Positions 9,390-21,817 of a stretch of 64,000 bases of DNA are shown here, one piece after another. Origin of the DNA: Pistricoccus aurantiacus (GTDB lineage: Bacteria; Pseudomonadota; Gammaproteobacteria; Pseudomonadales; Halomonadaceae); assembly GCF_007954585.1 (NCBI RefSeq), contig NZ_CP042382.1, forward strand, positions 2,294,001 through 2,358,000, written 5' to 3'. A model generated the notes under the pieces. It saw only the letters and a program-made list of their open reading frames with translations, did not search any database and was not told where the DNA came from. Every line of letters starts with the position of its first letter. Position 1 is the stretch's first letter. A program made the position numbers and the translations under genes.

Positions 9390-10451
9390 CTATTTTTTAT
9401 TTATTCCTAGTTTTTTCAATCTAATGGGTGCATAGAGCAATGCCAAGATTAGAAACAGACCCAAATAACCGATTGTCGAATAGACTTTTGCGACCAGATC
9501 GGTGAATCCGACAAAGCTCGCAATAAATCCTACTGCCAATGTGACAATTGAAGCGAAAAAGAACTTTCTGGTTCCTGGCTCAAAGAAGCGGGCTACAAAC
9601 CCGTAAAACATTCCTAGCCCTGTGTTGAAGATCATTCCAAAGAGGATAACCGACATGATAACACCCAGGATGGGAGATATCTCATTGACAAGTGATAATA
9701 ACGGTAGATCGTAAGCTGCAACGACATCGACTCGAGAGAAGATGGCAAAGTGAGCAAGCATGATCAGTACACCAATACCCAGACCACCTACCAGGCCTCC
9801 CAAGGCTGCAGTACGTTCGTCTTTCTCCGCGCCGCCCATTACAATCGCCATGCCTGCTCCTACCGCGATATTGAACGATGCATAATTGACGCCCGAGATA
9901 AACCAATTTGGAAAGCTTTTCTCCTGCTCCATTGCAATCGGATTTAACTCATTAAAGCTCATATCCATTGTCAATATACTATAGATGGCAATTCCTACAA
10001 TTGAAGCTAATAGAAACGGTGTTATGCTTCCGATGATGGCGATTACTTTTTCTACCTTTAACATCATTGCCAATATCACAAATATGGCCAAAAGCAAGCT
10101 GCCGACAAATACTGGAAGACCGAACTGCTGGTTTAGCGACGAGCCAGCGCCTGCGACCATCACGACTCCAACCCCGAACAATGTAAATACCAGGATTACA
10201 TCAACAATAAATCCTAGATAAAGTCCGCTGATGGTGTAGATGGTTTTTTTATGTGACAGCGATTTCAAGCGACTTCCAATTTTAGTCAGGCTCATGCCCA
10301 GAAACGCGAATAAAATCGTCGATACCACGGCTGCGGCGGTACCCATATAACCAAAGCTGGTAAAGTACTGTAGTATCTCCTGCCCCGAGGCAAATCCAGC
10401 ACCAACGATTACACCTATAAAGGCACATCCGATCCTTATTATTTTAAACAT
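9390..10451 (-). CDS. YkvI-family membrane transporter
   Basis: A 353-residue integral membrane protein with about 10 hydrophobic segments, starting MFKIIRIGCAFIGVIVGAGF with ASGQEILQYF just after. The IGVIVGAGFASGQE signature fits the YkvI group of the APC/LeuT-fold superfamily, putative amino acid or related transporters. The start at 10451 has a strong AAAGGAG at ideal spacing. Codon use is strikingly AT-rich compared with both neighbours, a sign of horizontal acquisition. The reading frame upstream of this ATG is open and continues from an AraC-type regulator, so a 681-residue fused frame exists (9390-11435). The strong internal ribosome site argues that the transporter is translated on its own. 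The function is not established. Confidence 0.8.
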   Translation of the reverse strand: MFKIIRIGCAFIGVIVGAGFASGQEILQYFTSFGYMGTAAAVVSTILFAFLGMSLTKIGSRLKSLSHKKTIYTISGLYLGFIVDVILVFTLFGVGVVMVAGAGSSLNQQFGLPVFVGSLLLAIFVILAMMLKVEKVIAIIGSITPFLLASIVGIAIYSILTMDMSFNELNPIAMEQEKSFPNWFISGVNYASFNIAVGAGMAIVMGGAEKDERTAALGGLVGGLGIGVLIMLAHFAIFSRVDVVAAYDLPLLSLVNEISPILGVIMSVILFGMIFNTGLGMFYGFVARFFEPGTRKFFFASIVTLAVGFIASFVGFTDLVAKVYSTIGYLGLFLILALLYAPIRLKKLGINKK

Positions 10452-11435
10452 AAATTTCTCCTTTATATTATTTAAATTATCCCTGGAATATTCATGAGGC
10501 AGGCCTGAAAAAAAGATAGCGGATGGTGTTCCTTTTGAGAAATCAGTGCGTTCCATCAAGAACCTGATTCCAGAGCACCATCCGCCAAGAATGGAAGCGT
10601 ATCTCCTTGGATTCCGTCTTGCAACGAATCCCTCCGCGTCGAGCTTGGCGGCCATCGCGTCAACAGCGATGCCTTGTTGCTGCGCAAAACCCGCCTCCAG
10701 CGCCACCTCGGCGATGGCGTGACCGCGCCGGAGTCGGGACTGGCAATACTGCACGCGGCGGTTGATCAGATAGGCATGAGGCGTCATGCCATGGCGGCGT
10801 TTGAAGGCACGAATCAGATGAGACGGTGATATTTCCGCGGCGTCGGCGATCATCTCGAGAGTCAAGGCATGGGTGCAGTGCTCGGAAATAAAGTCCGCGG
10901 CGCGGCGGACCTTGCGGTTTTCCCGCCAGGAAACGATTGGAGCTGGACCTATCCTCTGCTGCAGCGTCGAGAAAAAGCCGATAGCGGCACTGTGCCTGTG
11001 CAACTCATCGCTGTCGTGATCGATAAGCGTTGCATAAAGATGATTCAAGCCGTGATAGAGCAATGGATCCCGGCTAGCCACCGTCGAGAAGGGCTGAAAC
11101 TCAAGACGGCTGCTGGCTCCCAGGTCCTGCTGCAGATCACCGAGCCAGACAGCATCCACATAGAACATGCGATATGACCAGCGCTCGCTACCGATGGGAT
11201 TGCAGGCGTGGACTTCTTCGGGATTCATTATCACCACCGACCCCTTCGAAACCTCCTGTCGGGTGTTTCCATTCACATAGACGCTACACCCGGCGGTGAT
11301 GGTACCGATGGAAAAGGTCCTGTGAGCGTGCTTGTCATAACACACCCGGCGTCCGTCCTCCACGCCACGCGCCTCCAGAAAAGGCAGCCTGTCATCCCGC
11401 CAGAAGCGAATATCCGCTGTGTTCGAGTCTTTCAC
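10452..11435 (-). CDS. AraC-family regulator, C-terminus replaced, no stop of its own
   Basis: The N-terminal cupin-like sensing domain (about residues 20-150) includes the segment VSKGSVVIMNPEEVHAC. It is followed by the first AraC helix-turn-helix (LEMIADAAEISPSHLIRAFKRRHGMTP is the core region, residues about 190-216). The second helix-turn-helix starts as AIAEVALEAGFA and then breaks off near base 10685. The conserved continuation (D-S-x-F-x-R-x-F-K-R in the family) is missing and unrelated sequence follows in frame into ykvI. The regulator is therefore truncated by recombination, with the AT-rich ykvI segment joined at the break. It may be a pseudogene or may bind DNA with only one helix-turn-helix. 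Confidence 0.6.
10508..10585 (-). promoter_or_regulatory. Structured-RNA-like palindrome with T-tract upstream of ykvI
   Basis: Read on the minus strand, three nested stems occur: outer GCGGATGGTG/CACCATCCGC (10576-10585 with 10519-10528), middle GGAATCAG/CTGATTTC (10564-10571 with 10539-10546), and inner GTTC/GAAC. After a 4-base gap follows a run of seven T (10514-10508). It ends 57 bases before the ykvI ATG. The shape suggests an intrinsic terminator, an attenuator or a small riboswitch-like element. It lies inside the in-frame AraC-YkvI junction. It matches no riboswitch family that I recognise. Confidence 0.5.
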
Positions 11436-11495
11436 TGCACGTTCCTTGTCAAATCAATGACAATCAGCATAGCGCCAGCGCACAGGGTCAGCGAA

Positions 11496-11555
11496 TTCAA
11501 ACGAGCGCTTGACTGCTCTGAAACGGGTGGTTATTTTCAAACGAACGTTTGAAAA
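11496..11555 (+). promoter_or_regulatory. Promoter with PsrA-like operators for acyl-CoA dehydrogenase
   Basis: A -35 TTGACT (11509-11514) and -10 TATTTT (11532-11537) are separated by 17 bases. A 10-bp inverted repeat spaced by 2 bases, core CAAACGAACGTTTG (11534-11555 including flanks), overlaps the -10 and the likely start point. A weaker copy, CAAACGAGCGCTTG (11498-11511), overlaps the -35. The core fits the published Pseudomonas PsrA pattern C/GAAAC-N2-4-GTTTG/C of this TetR-type repressor of fatty-acid degradation. Repression relieved by long-chain acyl groups is inferred. Confidence 0.65.
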
Positions 11556-11590
11556 TGTGTTCAACGCTTTTGCCACCGCTTTCTGGAGAC

Positions 11591-13402
11591 ATGGCCATGC
11601 CTCGATATCAAGCACCTCTGCGCGACCTGCGCTTCGTGATGGACGAACTGCTGGGTTATCCGACCCACTATGCCGGGCTCGAGGGCGGCGAGGATGCCAC
11701 GCCGGACCTGGTCAACGCGGTGCTCGAGGAAGGCGCGCGTTTCGCTCAGGAAGTACTGCTGCCGCTGAATCAATCCGGGGACCAAGAGGGGTGTCGTCTG
11801 GAAGACGGCGAGGTGCGAACGCCGATCGGTTTCAAGGAGGCCTACGCCCAGTTCGTGGAAGGGGGCTGGCCGGGTTTGGCCGCCTCGCCGGAATACGGCG
11901 GTCAGGGACTGCCGCTTTCCCTGGGCATGGTGCTATCGGAAATGATCTGCTCTGCCAACCTGGCCTGGGGCATGTATCCCGGGCTTTCCCACGGGGTGGC
12001 GGACGCGCTGCGCCAGCACGGCAGCGAGGCGCAGAAGGCCACCTATCTGCCCAAGCTCGTTGAGGGCGTCTGGACCGGCACCATGTGCCTGACGGAGCCG
12101 CATTGCGGCACCGACCTGGGACTGATCAAGACCCGGGCGGTATCTAACGACGACGATAGCTATACGCTGAACGGCACCAAGATATTTATCTCCGCAGGCG
12201 AGCACGATCTGGCGGAAAATATCGTCCATCTGGTGCTCGCCAAGCTGCCGGACGCGCCGCAGGGTTCCAAGGGCATTTCCCTGTTTCTGGTTCCCAAATA
12301 TTTGCCGGATGCCCAGGACAACCCCGGCGAGCGCAACGGCGTCAGCTGTGGCGCCCTGGAGCACAAGATGGGCATTCACGGCAATGCCACCTGCGTGCTC
12401 AACTTCGATAACGCCAAGGGCTTTCTGGTGGGGCCACCCCACAAGGGCCTGGCCTGCATGTTCACCATGATGAACGAGGCGCGCATCGGCGTCGGTATCC
12501 AGGGGCTGGGGCTGATGGAAGCGAGCTTCCAGAATGCTCTGACTTATGCCCGGGATCGTCTGCAGATGAGGGCGCTGTCCGGCCCAAAAGCGCCGGACAA
12601 GCCCGCAGACCCGATCATCGTGCACCCGGACGTGCGGCGCATGCTGCTAACGCAGAAGGCGTTCGCCGAAGGCGGCCGCATGCTGGTGCTGCATGCGGCC
12701 CAGTTGGTGGATATCGTCGAGGCGGGCCAGGATGCGGCGGCCGGGGAACGGGCGGAAAACCTGCTGGGCCTGTTGACTCCCATCGTCAAGGCATTCCTGA
12801 CGGAGGTCGGTTTCGAGGTCACCAACGAGGGCGTTCAGATATTCGGCGGCCACGGCTATATTCAGGAATGGGGCATGGAGCAGCTGGTGCGGGATGCCCG
12901 TATCACCCGGCTCTACGAGGGTACCACCGGCGTGCAGGCGCTGGATCTGCTCGGCCGCAAGGTGCTGATGAGCCAAGGCGAAAGCCTCAAGGTCTTCACC
13001 AAGGAGATTCACAAGTTCTGTCAGGCGGAGGAAACCAACGCCGAACTTCAGGAATTCATCGTGCCTTTGGCCAGGCTCAATCGTGAGTGGGGCGAACTGA
13101 CCATGAGCATCGGCATGCAGGCCATGCAGGACCGGGAAGAGGTCGGCGCCGCAAGCCTTGATTATCTGATGTATTCCGGCTACGTGACCTTGGCCTATTT
13201 CTGGGCAAGAGCCGCCAAACGGGCCAGCGAGTCTCTGGGCGGGTCGGAAGAGGCCTTCTATCAGGGCAAGCTGGCTACTGCCCGTTTCTATTACCAGCGC
13301 CTGCTGCCGCGTACTCAGGCCCATGCGGCCATGATCAAGGCTGGCGCCAGGCCTTTGATGGGGCTGGCGGCAGAGGATTTCGGCCTGGGCTTCGAGGTCT
13401 GA
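11591..13402 (+). CDS. Acyl-CoA dehydrogenase with C-terminal extension
   Basis: A FAD-dependent acyl-CoA dehydrogenase of 603 residues that introduces the 2,3 double bond in beta-oxidation. Seen: the N-terminal APLRDLRFVMDELL typical of the long DmdC/FadE-like bacterial group, the FAD/substrate loop GTMCLTEPHCGTDLG (about residues 157-171), the RIGVGIQGLG segment, and FGGHGYIQEWGMEQLVRDARI with the YEGTTGVQALDLLGRK tail carrying the catalytic glutamate. The additional C-terminal domain (about residues 470-603) is the extra domain of this subgroup. The start at 11591 or the ATG at 11597 are both possible, with GGAGA upstream. It is a single-gene unit bounded by a regulated promoter and a terminator. 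Confidence 0.92.
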   Translation: MAMPRYQAPLRDLRFVMDELLGYPTHYAGLEGGEDATPDLVNAVLEEGARFAQEVLLPLNQSGDQEGCRLEDGEVRTPIGFKEAYAQFVEGGWPGLAASPEYGGQGLPLSLGMVLSEMICSANLAWGMYPGLSHGVADALRQHGSEAQKATYLPKLVEGVWTGTMCLTEPHCGTDLGLIKTRAVSNDDDSYTLNGTKIFISAGEHDLAENIVHLVLAKLPDAPQGSKGISLFLVPKYLPDAQDNPGERNGVSCGALEHKMGIHGNATCVLNFDNAKGFLVGPPHKGLACMFTMMNEARIGVGIQGLGLMEASFQNALTYARDRLQMRALSGPKAPDKPADPIIVHPDVRRMLLTQKAFAEGGRMLVLHAAQLVDIVEAGQDAAAGERAENLLGLLTPIVKAFLTEVGFEVTNEGVQIFGGHGYIQEWGMEQLVRDARITRLYEGTTGVQALDLLGRKVLMSQGESLKVFTKEIHKFCQAEETNAELQEFIVPLARLNREWGELTMSIGMQAMQDREEVGAASLDYLMYSGYVTLAYFWARAAKRASESLGGSEEAFYQGKLATARFYYQRLLPRTQAHAAMIKAGARPLMGLAAEDFGLGFEV

Positions 13403-13437
13403 TCGGCGTTCGATTCCTTACCTCAAGCGTTTGGTTT

Positions 13438-13464
13438 GCGGCGATCCTGGATCGCCGCTTTCTG
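13438..13464 (+). terminator. Intrinsic terminator after acyl-CoA dehydrogenase
   Basis: The perfect 9-bp stem GCGGCGATC / GATCGCCGC has a 3-base loop (13438-13458), followed by TTTCT. It lies 36 bases after the stop codon. Confidence 0.75.
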
Positions 13465-13552
13465 TTGGTTGCGCTCCGGAACAGGCTATAGTGGAGCCTT
13501 GAATGGAATGCCGACGAACAAGCGCAGAGAGAGTTTATCGAGGAGGTTGTTC

Positions 13553-14176
13553 ATGAAGCAGCGAACAAGAATACGCTGGCTTGTGGCGCTGTTACTCGTG
13601 GTGCCGTTACTTGCAAGCCAGGCGTTGGCCGTCGATCAGGAAAAGAGAGCAGAAGTTGCCAAAAAGAAGGCGGAAGTGCTGGAGCAGAGCATCGTCGCCG
13701 AAGGAGGTGACGTCAGCCCCGATCCATCGATGACCATCACCAAGCCGGGTATTCAGGCGGTGGATCCGGCCGGCAAGGCGCCCTTGGATAACGCCATCAC
13801 CTGCATGGCGCGAAGCCTCTACTGGGAAACCAAGGGACAGAACGCCGCCACCATGGAAGCGGTCGCCAATGTAATGATGAATCGGCTGAGCAGCGATGAA
13901 TTCCCCGATACGATATGTGAGGTTGTCAAACAGGGCGGCGAGCAGGGCGCCTGCCAGTTTTCCTGGTGGTGCGACGGACGAGCGGACGAGGTGAAGGAAG
14001 AAGATAGCTACCTGATCGTCAAGGAAGTCACCCGCAAGGCGCTCAATCAGCAGCTCGAGGATCGAACCGACGGCGCCTTGTTCTTTCATCAGCGGTCGAT
14101 ATCTCCCCGCTGGGCTTCAGCGTTTCTAAGAACCGCCGAGGTCGGCAAGCTTCTGTTTTACAAGCCTCAGGATTAG
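13553..14176 (+). CDS. Cell wall hydrolase (SleB-like, Hydrolase_2 family)
   Basis: A 207-residue secreted protein with an N-terminal signal peptide (basic KQRTRIR, then a hydrophobic stretch ending at SQALA). The mature region contains the Hydrolase_2 pattern: ARSLYWETKGQ with the catalytic glutamate, AVANVMMNRL, and the Q-x-CQFSWWCDG segment. The family includes the spore cortex lytic enzyme SleB and many Gram-negative periplasmic peptidoglycan hydrolases. AGGAGG 7 bases upstream of 13553 fixes the start, and an upstream in-frame ATG would remove the signal peptide. It is transcribed alone between two hairpins. Lytic transglycosylase activity is inferred from the family. Confidence 0.85.
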   Translation: MKQRTRIRWLVALLLVVPLLASQALAVDQEKRAEVAKKKAEVLEQSIVAEGGDVSPDPSMTITKPGIQAVDPAGKAPLDNAITCMARSLYWETKGQNAATMEAVANVMMNRLSSDEFPDTICEVVKQGGEQGACQFSWWCDGRADEVKEEDSYLIVKEVTRKALNQQLEDRTDGALFFHQRSISPRWASAFLRTAEVGKLLFYKPQD

Positions 14177-14203
14177 ATGATTTTAGTGGAACTCGAGGTA
14201 CTA

Positions 14204-14226
14204 GCCGGCACCCTCCGGATGCCGGC
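14204..14226. terminator. Inverted repeat between convergent genes
   Basis: GCCGGCA and TGCCGGC flank a 9-base loop, placed between the convergent cell wall hydrolase and DUF533 genes. No clear T-run is present, so termination is inferred from position only. Confidence 0.4.
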
Positions 14227-14232
14227 CTGACA

Positions 14233-15024
14233 TTAGGCCTGCTCGCTGGCATGCACCTGATGCTCCAGTTCCTTGATCATCTTCGGCTCGAGTTTGAGCG
14301 CTTCCGCCAGCTGGTCCAACCAGGCACGCTCCATGGGATTCTGCTCGTCGATCATTGCCACGCTGACCAGATAGATCTCCCGGGCCGCTTGCGGTGAGTC
14401 CGCCTGGCGGGCCAGCGCCTGGGCGTCGAGCGGTGCCTTGAACTGCTCTTCCACCCAGGCCTGTAGTTCGTCATCCGCGCCCATGGATTCGATATGCTCG
14501 GCGAGCTGGGCGCGTTCCGCGTCGTCGATATGGCCGTCCGCCCGGGCCGCCATGATCATCGCCTGCAGGATTTCCAGGCTGCGCTGTTCCTTGGCCTGGT
14601 CGCTGTCGAGTTGCTCCAGGGGGCGGCCTTCCGAAGAAGGAGCAGCCTGCTGGTTTTCTTCAAGCGATACATCGGACTGCTTGGCGGGAGAGGGCTGGTC
14701 CGCCTGATAGTTCTGCCAGGCCTTCCAGGCCAGCATGCCGACCCCGGCGATGGCGCCATACTTGATGGCCTTGCCGCCCATGCTGCGGCCGCGCTTGGAT
14801 CCCATCAGCATGCCCAACGTGCCGCCGCCCAGCAGGCTCTTGACATCGAAACCGCTGCCGCCGCTTTTGCTTGCGTCACCGCTTTTACTTCCCCCCAGCT
14901 GCGACGCCAGGCCCTGCAGCAATTGCTGCGGATCGAAGCCGCTACTGCCGCCGCTCTTTTGGCTACCGGACTGCACGCCTCCCGCCTGCTTCATCAGCTG
15001 CTCGAGAATTCCCTTGGCATTCAT
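14233..15024 (-). CDS. DUF533 / TerB-like inner membrane protein
   Basis: A 263-residue protein. The N-terminal third is glycine- and serine-rich low-complexity sequence with repeated GGSGFD-type segments, then a glycine-rich region (SLLGGGTLGMLMGSKRGR) and one hydrophobic stretch (AIKYGAIAGVGMLAWKAW). The C-terminal half is an all-helical TerB-like domain with acidic pairs (MIMAARADGHIDDAERAQL is its core), characteristic of the DUF533/YebE family. AAGGAG 7 bases upstream supports the start at 15024. The function of the family is unknown; the TerB fold suggests metal or membrane association. Confidence 0.8.
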   Translation of the reverse strand: MNAKGILEQLMKQAGGVQSGSQKSGGSSGFDPQQLLQGLASQLGGSKSGDASKSGGSGFDVKSLLGGGTLGMLMGSKRGRSMGGKAIKYGAIAGVGMLAWKAWQNYQADQPSPAKQSDVSLEENQQAAPSSEGRPLEQLDSDQAKEQRSLEILQAMIMAARADGHIDDAERAQLAEHIESMGADDELQAWVEEQFKAPLDAQALARQADSPQAAREIYLVSVAMIDEQNPMERAWLDQLAEALKLEPKMIKELEHQVHASEQA

Positions 15025-15090
15025 GGTGTTGCTCCTTGGCTGGATAACCATTCCGAAAAATAAAGTGGTCGAATTCAGTGTAGCTTCGTT

Positions 15091-15690
15091 TCAGTAATCG
15101 ATGCCGCGGCGCGCCTGCAGACCCGCATTGAAACCGTGCTTGGTTTCCTGCATCTCGGTGACCGTATCCGCCATGGCCACCAGATCGCGATGGGCGTTGC
15201 GCCCGGTAACGATGACCGTCTGCTCGGGGGGGCGATTTTTCAGCGCCCGCTTGACGGTATCGATATCCAGATAGCCGAACTTGAGCATGTAGGTGATCTC
15301 GTCGAGCACTACCAGGTAGACCGATTCGTCCGCCAGCATGCGCTCCGCTTCCCGCCAGACTTCCTGACAGGCCCGGGTGTCGCTCTCCCGGTTCTGGGTG
15401 TCCCAGGTGAAGCCGGTGGCCATGATCGCGACCTGCAGGTTCTCGTCATCGATCAGGCGCTCCCGCTCGCCGCATTCCCAGAGCCCTTTGATGAACTGCA
15501 CCACGCCGACGCGATAACCGTAGCCCAGGGCACGAGTCACGGTGCCCCAGGCTGCGGTGGTCTTGCCCTTGCCGTTGCCGGTGAAGACCAGCAGCTGGCC
15601 GCGCTGCTCCTTGGCCTGGGCGACCTTTTCATCCACGTGGCGTTTCAGCTTCTGCATGGATGTCTTGTGGCGCGCGTCGCGCTCGCTCAT
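15091..15690 (-). CDS. cobO: Cob(I)yrinic acid a,c-diamide adenosyltransferase
   Basis: Corrinoid adenosyltransferase (CobO/BtuR/CobA type), 199 residues, which transfers the adenosyl group of ATP to cobalt to make adenosylcobalamin precursors. Seen: the P-loop variant FTGNGKGKTTAAWG (about residues 36-49), the GVVQFIKGLWECGER strand, the DEITYMLKFGYLD Walker-B-like segment, and the C-terminal GFNAGLQARRGIDY tail conserved in the family. It lies about 30 kb from the btuBFCD uptake operon in this window, with no corrin ring synthesis genes nearby, which fits a salvage role. Confidence 0.93.
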   Translation of the reverse strand: MSERDARHKTSMQKLKRHVDEKVAQAKEQRGQLLVFTGNGKGKTTAAWGTVTRALGYGYRVGVVQFIKGLWECGERERLIDDENLQVAIMATGFTWDTQNRESDTRACQEVWREAERMLADESVYLVVLDEITYMLKFGYLDIDTVKRALKNRPPEQTVIVTGRNAHRDLVAMADTVTEMQETKHGFNAGLQARRGIDY

Positions 15691-15743
15691 AAAGGCTCCT
15701 TTCGAATAAAGCGTTCATCATAAGCGCCGGCACCGATGGCAAG

Positions 15744-16943
15744 CTAATTTGATTCGAACCTTAGCCGATACAGCCCGGTATCGCCGCTGTCGGAGGTGAA
15801 GTACAGCGCGCCGTCCGGGCCGATAGCGACGCCCACCGGGCGGGCCCAGCGCTCTCCCCGGTCGTTCTGAAAACCGCTGACGAGTTCGATGAAGTCGCCT
15901 TTGTCCGGGCTTTCAAGACGGATACCCACCAGGCGCGGCTCGCGCTTCGAGCCGGGATCGCCATAGGCGCTACCCTGAGGGCGGGTTGCCCAGCTGCCGT
16001 GCACCGCCGCCACGCCGTCCACGGATAGCCCAAGCGAAGGCGGCAACAGGCGGGCGTTCGGCGCAAGAAACGTCAGATCCATGGGCGCGCTGCGGGCGGG
16101 CAGGGTAGCTACCGGCTCGGAAGCGTCGCTTGCCGGCCGAGGCGGCTCCGCGGAGATGCAGTCGTCCCGTTGGAATTCCCCGTCCACCCACTGAAACCAG
16201 GGCATGCCGTGAAAGCTGCCCCGCTGGGTACGCACCAGAACTTCGCGAGGCTCCTCGAAGCCCCAGTGATCCGGGCCGTTGTTGATGGCGTACAGATCCC
16301 CTTCGTGCCAGGCAAGACCGATCGGGTTGCGCAGTCCCGTGGCGTAAGGCTGCCAAGAATTCGAGTCGCCTTCTTCGTTCAACACCATCACGCCGCCCCT
16401 GCGATCGGCAAAGTCGTAGCTCTCATCAATGTACTGATCCGAACAGTTGCCCTGAATGCCCAGGGACAGATAAAGCCGCTCATCCGGCCCCACCGTCAGG
16501 GTGCGGGAGCTATGCCCGCCACCGCCGGGAACCGGCGCGACTTCCTGGAAATCCTTGGTGCTCAGGGAGGCGCCGGTTTGATAGGGAGCGCTCAACAGCG
16601 CGTTCGTGGTGGCCACGAACAGCCGCTCGCCGCGTCGGATGACGCTGTGGGGATAGCCGCCGATCTCCGCCAGCACTTGTGGTTCGGTATAGGGCGGCGT
16701 GAGCCGATAGACGGTACCGGCATTGCTGCCGATGAACATCTCGTCGTCGGCGCCGATGCTGATCAGTCGGGGCTCGGAAAGATCCGCCAGCTTTTCGATG
16801 GTGGCGCCGGCGGGCGCCATCAGGGTCTGGTCGGCGCCCTGAACCCGCACGGGTTCAAGATCGAGGGAGCTTCCTTGCGCCAGGGCGACGGCGGGAGCGC
16901 CGAGCAGGCAGCAAAGGCTGGGAAAGCGTTGAAGGAACGACAT
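15744..16943 (-). CDS. Secreted PQQ-type sugar (glucose/sorbosone) dehydrogenase
   Basis: A 399-residue protein with an N-terminal signal peptide (cleavage near AVALAQG) and a six-bladed beta-propeller of the glucose/sorbosone dehydrogenase family. Seen: repeated blade motifs such as RLFVATTNALL, GLRNPIGLAWHEGDLYAINN with the downstream GPDHWG, and WARPVGVAIGPDGALYFTSD near the C-terminus. Enzymes of this family are periplasmic and transfer electrons from sugars to PQQ. The true substrate and cofactor here are not proven. It is divergent from the DUF808 gene, with a small palindrome between. Confidence 0.78.
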   Translation of the reverse strand: MSFLQRFPSLCCLLGAPAVALAQGSSLDLEPVRVQGADQTLMAPAGATIEKLADLSEPRLISIGADDEMFIGSNAGTVYRLTPPYTEPQVLAEIGGYPHSVIRRGERLFVATTNALLSAPYQTGASLSTKDFQEVAPVPGGGGHSSRTLTVGPDERLYLSLGIQGNCSDQYIDESYDFADRRGGVMVLNEEGDSNSWQPYATGLRNPIGLAWHEGDLYAINNGPDHWGFEEPREVLVRTQRGSFHGMPWFQWVDGEFQRDDCISAEPPRPASDASEPVATLPARSAPMDLTFLAPNARLLPPSLGLSVDGVAAVHGSWATRPQGSAYGDPGSKREPRLVGIRLESPDKGDFIELVSGFQNDRGERWARPVGVAIGPDGALYFTSDSGDTGLYRLRFESN

Positions 16944-16974
16944 GACACGAACTCCCTGATGACGCGAAATGGGT

Positions 16975-16998
16975 TGTCGAGTTTGAACTCACTCGACA
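16975..16998. promoter_or_regulatory. Inverted repeat between divergent genes
   Basis: TGTCGAGT and ACTCGACA are 8-bp arms separated by 8 bases in the 89-base gap between the divergent sugar dehydrogenase and DUF808 genes. Possible operator; no regulator is encoded next to it. Confidence 0.35.
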
Positions 16999-17032
16999 TA
17001 GTGTAGACATCTCCCGCAAGAGGAAAGATTCG

Positions 17033-17971
<939 letters not shown>

Positions 17972-18039
17972 GCCCTGGCCAAGCCTTGAGGCGTTGACGA
18001 CACTGAAGAAAGGACACCGGAAAACACAAGGAGGAGAAA

Positions 18040-18708
18040 ATGTCGGAACTGCCGTTCTCCGATCGCCGCGAGGCGGGTCAGGCGCTGGCGAAGCGCCTGA
18101 AGGATCATGCCAACCGCGATTCCTTGGTACTGGGACTGCCCCGGGGAGGCGTGCCGGTGGCGGCGGAGGTCGCCCGGGCGCTGAATGCTTCCTTGGATGT
18201 AATGGTGGTACGCAAGCTCGGCGTGCCTGGCCATGAAGAGTTCGCCATGGGCGCCATTGCCAGCGGCGACGTGACGGTGCTGGACGAGCCGCTGATTCGC
18301 CGCCTGGGTATCACCGAGAAGCGTTTGCAGGAGGTAATCGACAAGGAGCGCCGCGAACTCGCCCGTCGGGAGCGGTCCTATCGCGGCGAGCGACCTTACC
18401 CCCAATTCCAGGGGCGTCAGGTGATCCTGGTGGACGACGGCATCGCCACCGGCTCCACCATGCGCGCCGCCATTCAGGCGGTAAGGCGTCTGGGAGTCGA
18501 GTCATGCATTCTGGCGGTGCCGGTGGCCCCGCCGGATACCCTGAACGCGCTCGCCGCCGACGTGGATGAGGTGATTTGCGTGGAAGCCCCCGAGGACTTT
18601 CGCGCGGTAGGCCGGTGGTATCTGGATTTTGGCCAGACCAGCGACGAGGAAGTCAGGCAGTGTCTGGCCGAATGGTTCGAGTCGGATGATGGTCTCGGCG
18701 CCTCATGA
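18040..18708 (+). CDS. Phosphoribosyltransferase domain protein
   Basis: A 222-residue protein with a type I PRTase fold. Seen: LVLGLPRGGVPVAAEVARAL at the N-terminus, VVRKLGVPGHEEFAMGAIA, and the PRPP-binding loop VILVDDGIATGSTMRAA (about residues 128-144), with the two acidic residues followed by GIATGST. Stand-alone proteins of this type are often annotated as hypothetical phosphoribosyltransferases, and in many bacteria they occur near dienelactone hydrolase or erythromycin esterase domains. The substrate base is unknown. AGGAGG upstream supports the start. Confidence 0.85.
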   Translation: MSELPFSDRREAGQALAKRLKDHANRDSLVLGLPRGGVPVAAEVARALNASLDVMVVRKLGVPGHEEFAMGAIASGDVTVLDEPLIRRLGITEKRLQEVIDKERRELARRERSYRGERPYPQFQGRQVILVDDGIATGSTMRAAIQAVRRLGVESCILAVPVAPPDTLNALAADVDEVICVEAPEDFRAVGRWYLDFGQTSDEEVRQCLAEWFESDDGLGAS

Positions 18709-18850
18709 GTGCAAAGAGTTTCCAGTGTGGACTCACTATTCCTGGCCATCTTGTCGAAACTTTCCGCGCCGTCTAGGCTCAATGAAAACACAAGGACGTA
18801 AGCCATGCTGAAGGTGTTGGCATGGGGATTCCATCACAGGAAGTGTTGCC

Positions 18851-21816
<2,966 letters not shown>

Positions 21817-21817
<1 letters not shown>

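Noticed and set aside
10508-10585. Integron attC site or fluoride riboswitch
   Set aside because: No GTTRRRY/RYYYAAC core boxes and no integrase for attC; the GGCGGATGG start resembles fluoride motifs only briefly and the rest does not fit.
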